Shown here piece by piece: positions 1-5,666 of a DNA stretch of 8,304 bases. Made by a program: the position numbers and the translations under genes. How positions within the stretch are numbered: position 1 is the first letter of the stretch; every line of letters starts with the position of its first letter. The notes beneath the pieces were generated by a model. That model worked only from the letters and a program-made list of their open reading frames with translations, was not told where the DNA came from and made no database searches. This DNA is from an uncultured Collinsella sp. (GTDB lineage: Bacteria > Actinomycetota > Coriobacteriia > Coriobacteriales > Coriobacteriaceae): the NCBI GenBank assembly GCA_900551305.1, contig URVK01000058.1, positions 1 through 8,304 of the forward strand, written 5' to 3'.

Positions 1-1745
1 CGGCGTCGACGACTACTTCGCCTGCCTCAAGGAAGGCATCACCGACATCTGCATGCCGGTCGATGACGACGGCAAGTTCTACACCGGCGAGGAGTTTGGC
101 ACCGGTGGCCCCTTCAGCGGTATGGATACCGATGAGGCCAACCCGCATATCATCGAGTTCCTGCGCGAGCGCGGCACCCTGGTTCTCGAGAAGAAGATCA
201 CGCACAGCTATCCGCACTGCTGGCGCTGCAAGCACCCGGTGCTCTTCCGTGCCACCGACCAGTGGTTTGTCTCGATGGACAAGACCGGTTTGCGCGAGCA
301 GGCTGGCAAAGAGGTCCGCGAGAACGTCAAGTGGTATCCGGCCCACGCGGCCAACCGCATCGGCGCCATGGTCGAGCAGCGTCCCGACTGGTGCATCAGC
401 CGTCAGCGCAACTGGGGCGTGCCTATCCCCAGCTACACCTGCGCCGACTGCGGCGAGAAGGTCATGAACGACGCTACGCTCGACGCCGTCATCAAGCTCT
501 TCCACGAGAAAGGCTCTGACGCCTGGTTCACCGACGCTCCCGAGAGCTACCTGGGCGAGGCCTGCGTCTGCCCCAAGTGCGGTGGCCATCACCTCAAGGC
601 CGATAAGGACATCCTCGACGTGTGGTGGGACTCCGGCGTCTCCTGGAAGGCCGTCTGCGAGTATCGCCCCGAGCTGGAGTATCCGGCGGATGTGTACCTC
701 GAGGGCTCCGACCAGCACCGCGGTTGGTTCCAGAGCTCGTTGCTCACCTCGGTGGGCGCCAACGGCCACGCTCCGTACAAGGCGGTCGTCTCGCAGGGCT
801 TCACCCTCGACGGCCAGGGCCGTAAGATGTCCAAGTCGCTCGGCAATGTCATCGACCCCAATAAGGTCTGCGATGAGATGGGCGCCGACATCATCCGTCT
901 GTGGGTCGCCTCGGTCGATACCAGCTCCGACGTGTCTATCGACCACGAGATCCTTGCTCGTACGTCCGATGCCTACCGTCGTTTCCGCAACACGCTGCGC
1001 TTCCTGCTCTCCGAGCTCGAGGGTCAGTTTGAGCCCGAGACCGACGGCGTCGCCTTTGCCGACCTGCTGCCGCAGGTCCAGGCCGAGGTCGACGATGCCT
1101 ACGCCAGCTACGAGTTCCCGCGCGCCTACCGTGCGCTCTACGACTTCGTGGTTACCGAGCTTTCCAACGTGTACCTCGATGCCCTGAAGGATCGTCTGTA
1201 CTGCGACAAGCCCGGCTCGCTCGAGCGCCGCAGCGCCCAGACCGTGCTGGCCGAGCTCTTCTCGATGCTCATGCGCGACCTGCAGCCGATCCTGTCCTAC
1301 ACGGTCGACGAGGCCATGGCCTATGCGCCCGCCGGCTGCGTCGATCACCAGAAGTACGCCGCGCTGCTCGATTGGTACAAGTCGCCCATCACGGTTGACG
1401 AGGCCAATGAGTTTGAGGGTGTGCTCGAGGCTTCACTCGAGCTCCGTAGCGCCGTGACTAAGGCCCTTGAGGATGCCCGCTCCGCCGGCACCTTCACTAA
1501 GAGCCAGCAGGTCCGCGTCAAGGCGGTCCGCCGAGATGTACGCGCTGCTGACTGGCGACAAGGCCGTCGACCTGGCCGAGTTCTACATCGTCTCCGATGT
1601 TGAGCTGACCCAGGGCGAGGAGCTCTCCGTTGCTATCGAGGCTGCCGAGGGCGAGTGCTGCGATCGTTGCTGGAACTACCGCACCACCGTCGGCGAGTAC
1701 AACGGCCACGCGCATATCTGTAAGCGCTGCGCCGACGCTTTGTAG
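1..1745 (+). CDS. ileS: Isoleucyl-tRNA synthetase, 3' part, with an apparent frameshift before the zinc domain
   Basis: IleRS charges tRNA-Ile with isoleucine in the cytoplasm and edits mischarged valine. The 5' part, including the HIGH motif, lies upstream of the window. The fragment opens in the CP1 editing domain: GVDDY (2-16) matches the end of the family's GHGxDDY motif, and its second Asp (11-13) corresponds by recalled alignment to the editing-site Asp342 of E. coli. SYPHCWRCKHPV, DQWFVSMD, RQRNWGVPIP, DVWWDSGVSW and SDQHRGWFQSSL follow, then the KMSKS loop (824-838) that binds ATP. Two Cys pairs (CADC, CPKC) lie between. The C-terminal zinc domain shows ECCDRCW (Cys codons 1656, 1659, 1668) and CKRC (1719, 1728), typical of the bacterial type of IleRS. 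The main frame breaks near 1526-1530: it would run 24 meaningless codons to a stop at 1601-1603, while the next frame (from about 1530, AEMYALLTGD) continues the protein to the stop at 1743-1745. Gene identity is certain. Whether the break is real is open. Confidence 0.95.
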
Positions 1746-1776
1746 GTTTCGGCGTTCGTAGAACGCCGAAACCTAC
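1742..1776. repeat. Perfect 16-bp hairpin spanning the ileS stop codon
   Basis: GTAGGTTTCGGCGTTC (1742-1757) and its exact reverse complement (1761-1776) are separated by only GTA. The ileS stop codon (1743-1745) is inside the left arm. No run of T follows, since the next bases are CGACGCTG, so it does not look like a complete intrinsic terminator. It could protect the 3' end of the mRNA or be a dispersed palindromic repeat. A true intrinsic terminator lies further on at 1991-2029. Confidence 0.7.
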
Positions 1777-1785
1777 CGACGCTGC

Positions 1786-1883
1786 AAACGCCCCTAAGCG
1801 GCAATCTGACGTTCAATCGTCGGTCGCGTACCAAAGTACGCTTCCCTCCTCTTTCACGTCACCTTGCTCGCTTAGAGACGTTT
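1786..1883. repeat. Element of about 98 bp bounded by imperfect 15-bp inverted repeats, with an internal hairpin
   Basis: AAACGCCCCTAAGCG (1786-1800) and CGCTTAGAGACGTTT (1869-1883) are inverted copies with two mismatches. Between them GCGTAC-CAAA-GTACGC (1826-1841) forms a 6-bp stem with a 4-base loop, and GACG-TTCAAT-CGTC is a weaker dyad around 1808-1822. The right half (about 1839-1871) is pyrimidine-rich and G-poor. No convincing open frame lies within it. It could be a dispersed palindromic intergenic repeat or a structured untranslated RNA segment after ileS. The sequence alone does not separate these. Confidence 0.5.
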
Positions 1884-1926
1884 TCGCTGTTGGTGACGGT
1901 AATGCCGCGTTTCTATTGTTTAGTTG

Positions 1927-1970
1927 TTGGGGACGTTCTTAAACGACTAGTCAAACAAGAACGTCCCTAA
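1927..1970. repeat. Palindromic element, 11-bp perfect stem with a palindromic loop
   Basis: GGGACGTTCTT (1930-1940) pairs exactly with AAGAACGTCCC (1957-1967). The stem extends outward by a G-T wobble (1929 with 1968) and two T-A pairs to 1927/1970. The 16-base loop contains GACTAGTC (1945-1952), itself a perfect palindrome. No T tract follows. It sits upstream of the intrinsic terminator at 1991-2029, so it may be a separate dispersed repeat. I vaguely recall similar GGGACGTTC...GAACGTCCC palindromes between genes in Collinsella genomes, but cannot verify that here. Confidence 0.5.
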
Positions 1971-1990
1971 TGACTACCTGTGTCACATTC

Positions 1991-2029
1991 AAGCGGCATT
2001 CTGTTTTTCGGAATGCCGCTTTCGTTTTT
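1991..2029 (+). terminator. Intrinsic terminator after ileS
   Basis: AAGCGGCATTC (1991-2001) pairs exactly with GAATGCCGCTT (2011-2021). A wobble T-G and a G-C pair extend the stem to 13 bp around a TTTTT loop (2004-2008). The T-rich stretch TTTCGTTTTT (2020-2029) follows at once. Stem and T tract fit a Rho-independent terminator on the + strand. It would end ileS transcription and separate it from lspA. Confidence 0.8.
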
Positions 2030-2083
2030 AGTTGGTTATTTCGCTTGCGTTGGTGGATATGTCGTGCGCTCTGCGTGTGGCAA

Positions 2084-2091
2084 TATAAGAT
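2084..2091 (+). promoter_or_regulatory. Possible -10 region for lspA
   Basis: TATAAGAT (2084-2091) is an AT-rich patch in the leader between the ileS terminator and lspA, where a promoter would be needed. I find no good -35 match at 16-18 bases upstream, so the call rests on position and the -10-like bases only. The rest of the leader (2031-2158) is G-rich and C-poor on this strand, and I see no riboswitch-like fold in it. Confidence 0.25.
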
Positions 2092-2158
2092 GGTTAATTG
2101 CGTTAAACGGATTTCGAGTTCTTGAGGGTTGGGGATTTCTTTGGGTCGTGCTGGGGAT

Positions 2159-2740
2159 ATGACGCCGCCTTTGCGTTGGCGGTTGGGTGTTGCTGGTGGG
2201 GTGGCGCTGGTTGTGCTGCTTGTTGACCAGCTGGCCAAGCTTGCGGTTCGTGCCGTGGGCGACGCTTTGCATGTGACCGTTATCCCCGGTGTCATCGACT
2301 TTATGTTTGTTCGCAATATCGGTGCTGCCTTTAGCATGGGCGAGGGGCATGGCATCGCGTTTGCCGTGCTGGCGTTGGCGGTCATTATCGCTATTGCCGT
2401 GTACCTCGTTCGTGCACCCCAGCTCGCCCATCTTGAGGTTGTGGGCATGGCGATGGTTGCGGGCGGTGCCATCGGCAACGCTATCGATCGTTTGGCCTTT
2501 GGCTTCGTGACCGATTTTATTGCCACCACCTTCATCGACTTCCCCGTCTTCAATGTGGCCGATATCGGCATTACCTTGGGCGTCGTGCTCGCCCTCTTCG
2601 GCTACATGTTCTTGAGCCCTGCGTCCCGTGAGGTCGATGCGACCGCCGAGCTTAACGCCCGTGACGAGGCCCGCGCTAAGCGCAAGGCCCAGCAACGCGG
2701 GGAGCGTGCCCGCAAGATTCGCGAAAGGAACGAGCGCTAA
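2159..2740 (+). CDS. lspA: Lipoprotein signal peptidase (signal peptidase II)
   Basis: LspA is an inner-membrane aspartyl protease that cuts the signal peptide from prolipoproteins after Lgt has lipidated the conserved cysteine. Numbered from ATG 2159 (193 aa), four membrane segments are visible at about 10-30, 64-84, 92-110 and 134-152. The family motifs are all present: VDQLAK (22-27), FVRNIGAAFSMG (50-61), GGAIGNAIDR (102-111, catalytic Asp110) and FNVADIG (131-137, catalytic Asp135). After the last membrane segment comes an unusually charged tail (about 157-193) rich in Arg, Lys and Glu. The start is uncertain. ATG 2159 has GGGGA only one base upstream, whereas TTG 2141 or TTG 2129 in the same frame would add 6 or 10 residues, and TTG 2141 has GGGGA at better spacing (2131-2135). 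The stop overlaps the next start by one base, so the two genes are translationally coupled. Confidence 0.95.
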   Translation: MTPPLRWRLGVAGGVALVVLLVDQLAKLAVRAVGDALHVTVIPGVIDFMFVRNIGAAFSMGEGHGIAFAVLALAVIIAIAVYLVRAPQLAHLEVVGMAMVAGGAIGNAIDRLAFGFVTDFIATTFIDFPVFNVADIGITLGVVLALFGYMFLSPASREVDATAELNARDEARAKRKAQQRGERARKIRERNER

Positions 2741-3753
2741 TGGCCGACATCCATATTCTTGTTGCCGACGATGCCGCCGGTCAGCGTCTTGACGCTTATC
2801 TGGGCGCCAATGACGGCTGCCCTACACGTTCTGCCTGCGCGCATCTGATTGAGGGCGGTGCCGTATGTGTCAATGGCGAGACCTGCCTGTCCAAAAAGTA
2901 CGCCGTGCGAGCCGGCGATCGTATTTCGGTCGATTTGCCCGAGCCGCACGATCCCACCGATGTGATTCCCGAGGCCATCCCGCTCGACATTCGCTATGAG
3001 GACGATTATCTCATTGTGCTCTCCAAGCAGCGCGGCCTGGTGTGCCATCCCGCGCATGGTCATGAGAGCGGTACGCTCGCGAATGCCCTGGTCTATCACT
3101 GCGGTATCGACCATCTGGGCACCGTGCAGGGCGAGGACCGCCCCGGTATCGTGCATCGTTTGGATCGCGATACCTCGGGTCTCATGCTTGCGGCAAAGGA
3201 CGACGACACCCAGCGCGCGCTCCAAAATCTCATCCGCACGCGTACGCTCGATCGTCGTTATATCACGCTCGTTCACGGTCATATCGCTATGGATGAGGGC
3301 ACCATCAACACCGGCATTGCCCGTTCTACGCGTGACCGTGTCAAGATGGCGGTTTCGGACGATCCTTTCGCACGCCAGGCCATTACGACCTTTAAGGTTC
3401 TCGAGCGCTTTGATTCCACACGTTTTGACGACGGCTATACGCTCGTCGAGTGCCACCTGTTTACGGGCCGCACACATCAGATTCGCGTGCATATGCGCCA
3501 TATCAACCACGCGTGCGTGGGCGATCCACTCTACGGCAAGTGCGATGCACGCGCCGATCAGGGTTTGACCAGGCAATTCCTGCATTCTTGGCGCGTGGCG
3601 TTTGACCATCCCGTGACGGGGGAGCGCATTGAGTGCCGTGACGAGCTGCCGTGGGACCTTGCCGCGGTTCTGGATGACCTGGCCCCGCGTTCGCTCGGCC
3701 GCACTGCCGCCGGTGACGAAATCGTTCCGCAGCTCGGTCTGCTCGAAGCCTAG
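2740..3753 (+). CDS. RluA/RluD-family 23S rRNA pseudouridine synthase
   Basis: This enzyme isomerises specific uridines in structured RNA to pseudouridine. RluD-type members act on helix 69 of 23S rRNA, but the exact sites here are inferred. The 337-residue protein has an N-terminal S4-like RNA-binding domain (about 13-68, with GQRLDAYL and VNGE), then the catalytic domain. HRLDRDTSGL (139-148) carries the catalytic Asp142, and GRTHQIRVHM (243-252) and GDPLYG (261-266) complete the fold's signatures. The length suits the RluD branch rather than the shorter RluA. The C-terminal 40 or so residues look less conserved. ATG 2740 overlaps the lspA TAA (TAATG), with AAAGGA at 2724-2729 as ribosome-binding site inside lspA. 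The lspA-rluD pair matches lspA-ylyB in Bacillus subtilis. No terminator is evident after the stop. Confidence 0.93.
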   Translation: MADIHILVADDAAGQRLDAYLGANDGCPTRSACAHLIEGGAVCVNGETCLSKKYAVRAGDRISVDLPEPHDPTDVIPEAIPLDIRYEDDYLIVLSKQRGLVCHPAHGHESGTLANALVYHCGIDHLGTVQGEDRPGIVHRLDRDTSGLMLAAKDDDTQRALQNLIRTRTLDRRYITLVHGHIAMDEGTINTGIARSTRDRVKMAVSDDPFARQAITTFKVLERFDSTRFDDGYTLVECHLFTGRTHQIRVHMRHINHACVGDPLYGKCDARADQGLTRQFLHSWRVAFDHPVTGERIECRDELPWDLAAVLDDLAPRSLGRTAAGDEIVPQLGLLEA

Positions 3754-3771
3754 CCAGTATTAGGTGGTTTC

Positions 3772-3798
3772 TTGAACTCGGTAAGCCTGCGGTAAGAT
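3772..3798 (+). promoter_or_regulatory. Possible sigma-70-type promoter for the glycosyltransferase gene
   Basis: TTGAAC (3772-3777) and TAAGAT (3793-3798) are separated by 15 bases, slightly short of the usual 16-18. The -35 matches four of six consensus bases and the -10 four of six. The 82-base gap to the glycosyltransferase start holds no other clear signal. GGGAG (3826-3830) is the likely ribosome-binding site. Confidence 0.35.
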
Positions 3799-3835
3799 AT
3801 ACGGTTGTTTACGTAACGCGTTCCTGGGAGCCTGC

Positions 3836-5131
3836 ATGCTCACCTTTTTACAAACCAACACACCCATCGTGATCTTCAACCAGATTGTCGTCACGCTGCT
3901 CACGGTCTGCTTTCTGTACCAGGTGGTCTTCTTTGTCATCGGCGCTCTTCGGGGCGAGGTCGCGCCTCCCAAGGCCAAAAAACTCCACCGGTACGCCTTC
4001 TTTATTGCGGCACATAACGAGGAAGCAGTAATTGCCAATCTCGTACGCTCCATTAAGGATCAGGACTATCCGTCCGAGCTCATCGAGGTCTTTGTCGTTG
4101 CCGACGCCTGCACCGACAACACCGCGCGGCTCGCACGCGAGGCCGGTGCCATTGTTTACGAGCGCAATGACCTGGCCCGCAAGGGCAAGAGCTGGGTCAT
4201 GGACTTTGGTTTCGATCGCATTCTCAACGAGTATCCCGACACGTTTGAGGGTTACTTTATCTTCGATGCCGACAACGTTATCTCCCGCGATTACGTGTCT
4301 AAGATGAACGATGCCTTTGACCAGGGCTTCCATGTGGTCACGAGCTATCGCAATTCCAAGAACTTCGGCAGCTCGTGGATCTCGGCAGCTAATGCCACCT
4401 GGTATCTGCGCGAGGCGCGCTTTCTCAACAACGCGCGTAACATCTGCAAGACGTCTTGCGCCGTCTCGGGTTCGGGCTACCTCATCTCCGCCAGCGTGAT
4501 CGAGGGCATGCACGGTTGGCAGTTCCATACGCTGACCGAGGATATCCAGTTCACCACGTTCTGCGCCATTCACGGCATTCGCATTGGCTATGCGCCGGCG
4601 GAGTTCTTTGACGAACAGCCCGTGACGTTTAAGGCGTCCTGGAAACAGCGCATGCGTTGGACCAAGGGCTTCTACCAGGTGTTCTTTACCTACGGTAAGC
4701 ACCTGGTCAAGTCGACGTTCCGCTATCATCGCTTTGCTGCCTACGACATGTTTATGACCATCGCTCCGGGCATGCTGCTGTCCCTGATCTCCATGCTCGC
4801 CAACGCGACCTTCCTCATCGTGGGCGGGCTTTCGCACGGCTTCTTGGCCACCGAGGTCGAGATGCAAGCTTGTGCCGCTTCGCTCATCATGACCTTCGCG
4901 ATGATGTACCAGACCTTCTTTATCCTGGCACTGCTCACGACCATCTTTGAGTACAAGCATATTCACTGTGCGCAAAAGTGGCGTTTGGTGACCAACCTGT
5001 TTACCTTCCCGATCTTTATGTTCAGCTATATCCCCATCACGGTGGCGGCCCTGTTCCTAAAGGTCGACTGGGTCCCGACGCAGCACGCCGTCAACGTTAC
5101 CCTCGACGAGGTCATGCAAGGCGCCAAATAA
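3836..5131 (+). CDS. Membrane-bound family 2 glycosyltransferase, processive type
   Basis: The enzyme probably transfers sugars from a nucleotide donor to a growing or lipid-linked glycan at the cytoplasmic membrane. Donor and product cannot be read from the sequence. The 431-residue protein has one N-terminal membrane segment (about 11-37), a cytosolic GT-A domain (about 52-280), then three or so C-terminal segments (about 305-335, 345-371, 386-410). It shows the full GT2 synthase set: Asp90 in VVADACTDN, DAD (144-146), TED (234-236) and QRMRW (Gln271, Arg274, Trp275), the Q-x-x-R-W motif found in cellulose, hyaluronan, chitin-oligomer and poly-GlcNAc synthases. An exopolysaccharide or glycolipid role fits, but no other polysaccharide gene is nearby. 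ATG 3836 follows GGGAG by five bases. It appears to be its own transcription unit, with a weak promoter upstream and a strong hairpin terminator just after the stop. Confidence 0.9.
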   Translation: MLTFLQTNTPIVIFNQIVVTLLTVCFLYQVVFFVIGALRGEVAPPKAKKLHRYAFFIAAHNEEAVIANLVRSIKDQDYPSELIEVFVVADACTDNTARLAREAGAIVYERNDLARKGKSWVMDFGFDRILNEYPDTFEGYFIFDADNVISRDYVSKMNDAFDQGFHVVTSYRNSKNFGSSWISAANATWYLREARFLNNARNICKTSCAVSGSGYLISASVIEGMHGWQFHTLTEDIQFTTFCAIHGIRIGYAPAEFFDEQPVTFKASWKQRMRWTKGFYQVFFTYGKHLVKSTFRYHRFAAYDMFMTIAPGMLLSLISMLANATFLIVGGLSHGFLATEVEMQACAASLIMTFAMMYQTFFILALLTTIFEYKHIHCAQKWRLVTNLFTFPIFMFSYIPITVAALFLKVDWVPTQHAVNVTLDEVMQGAK

Positions 5132-5139
5132 CCACCACC

Positions 5140-5181
5140 AAAACCACCACAAAGGGGACAGGCACCTTTGTGGTGGTTTTT
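5140..5181 (+). terminator. Strong intrinsic terminator after the glycosyltransferase gene
   Basis: AAAACCACCACAAAGG (5140-5155) pairs perfectly over 16 bp with CCTTTGTGGTGGTTTT (5165-5180), around a 9-base loop (5156-5164, GGACAGGCA). Five T (5177-5181) close the right arm. It begins only nine bases after the glycosyltransferase stop. The A-rich left edge gives a short T run on the other strand too, so it could work in both directions. The flank also holds a near-duplicate ACCACC run at 5131-5139. The element may belong to a dispersed repeat family. Confidence 0.75.
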
Positions 5182-5201
5182 GCGTTTGAGTAGCTGTCCA
5201 T

Positions 5202-5207
5202 GGAGGT
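5202..5207 (+). promoter_or_regulatory. Ribosome-binding site that fixes the prepilin peptidase start
   Basis: GGAGGT (5202-5207) lies five bases before ATG 5213. This strong site favours that ATG over the longer in-frame reading from TTG 5168, which would start inside the terminator hairpin. Confidence 0.8.
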
Positions 5208-5212
5208 GCACG

Positions 5213-5635
5213 ATGTCCTACATCCCATTTTGGATTTGTATCTTTGCCGGCGCGGTGGTTGATGTCCGTGAGCGGCGGTTTCCCAATGAGCTTGCCGGCG
5301 CTTGTGCCGTGGCGGCGTTAGCAGGCGTTTGGCTCGACAGAGGTGTTAATACGGCGCTTGACCATGCCGGTCTTGCGGTCATCGTCTACCTTGCCCTTGT
5401 GCTTACTGAGTCACTCTGGCGTCGTGTTCGCCACGCCCCCGGCATTGGCATGGGGGACGTCAAGGCGCTCTTCGCGCTTTGCACGCTCGACCCTCTGGGC
5501 GGCATCGTGGCATTTGCCGTCTCGCTCCTGGCCCTGGCCCTCTCCTGTCTCTTCACAAAATCGCGCTCCCTGCCATTGCTCCCGTTTTTGGTGCCGATTT
5601 TTGCCATAATCGAGGTCGTGGGCTGCACATTGTAA
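5213..5635 (+). CDS. Prepilin peptidase, minimal A24 family
   Basis: A24 peptidases are membrane aspartyl proteases that cut the short positively charged leader of type IV pilin-like or Tad/Flp pilin precursors. The product is 140 residues, mostly hydrophobic. The two catalytic aspartates are in their family settings: Asp17 in DVRERRFPN (17-25) and Asp82 in GMGDVK (79-84). Membrane segments are visible at about 3-16, 27-42, 53-66, 84-112 and 121-137. The N-terminal methyltransferase domain with paired CxxC motifs of PilD/ComC-type enzymes is absent, so this is the short, TadV/CpaA-like form. No pilin, pilus ATPase or secretin gene is in the window, so its substrate must be encoded elsewhere. 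The dGTPase-like gene starts 31 bases after the stop, and the two are likely co-transcribed. I see no clear promoter between the upstream terminator and this gene. Confidence 0.88.
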   Translation: MSYIPFWICIFAGAVVDVRERRFPNELAGACAVAALAGVWLDRGVNTALDHAGLAVIVYLALVLTESLWRRVRHAPGIGMGDVKALFALCTLDPLGGIVAFAVSLLALALSCLFTKSRSLPLLPFLVPIFAIIEVVGCTL

Positions 5636-5654
5636 CCGATTGCGCATCCTTCTT

Positions 5655-5660
5655 AAGGAG
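5655..5660 (+). promoter_or_regulatory. Ribosome-binding site that fixes the dGTPase-like start
   Basis: AAGGAG (5655-5660) stands six bases before ATG 5667, in the frame of the HD protein. It supports that start over the in-frame TTG at 5640, which would overlap it, and over ATG 5662, which is out of frame. Confidence 0.8.
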
Positions 5661-5666
5661 CATGCC

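Noticed and set aside
1515..1535. Programmed ribosomal frameshift in ileS
   Set aside because: There is no slippery heptamer, no stop codon at the shift point and no known precedent in ileS that I can name. An indel is the simpler reading.
1843..1858. Minus-strand GAAAGAGGAGGGAAG resembling a strong ribosome-binding site
   Set aside because: No ATG or GTG follows at a proper distance. A TTG does, but the frame behind it only runs antisense into ileS.
1742..2029. T-box riboswitch associated with ileS or lspA
   Set aside because: A T-box would precede ileS, which begins outside the window. The hairpins here lack the conserved T-box core and anti-terminator sequence as far as I can see.
1980..2162. 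Small + strand open frame of 60 codons in the ileS-lspA gap
   Set aside because: It passes through the intrinsic terminator hairpin, overlaps the lspA start, has no ribosome-binding site and no recognisable feature.
1951..2695. Two long minus-strand open frames opposite lspA (206 and 219 codons)
   Set aside because: They are antisense to a gene with all LspA motifs. Their translations are low-complexity or His/Asn/Gly-rich without any recognisable domain.
2737..3609. 290-codon minus-strand open frame opposite the pseudouridine synthase gene
   Set aside because: Codon bias of the sense gene keeps the antisense frame open. The sense protein has complete catalytic motifs and the antisense product resembles nothing known to me.
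3848..4975. 375-codon minus-strand open frame opposite the glycosyltransferase gene
   Set aside because: The sense strand has every GT2 motif, a ribosome-binding site and a terminator. The antisense frame has none of these and is a shadow.
5131..5150. CRISPR-like or tandem repeat in the ACCACC run
   Set aside because: There are only two short imperfect copies, without spacers. It is best explained as the flank and left arm of the terminator hairpin.
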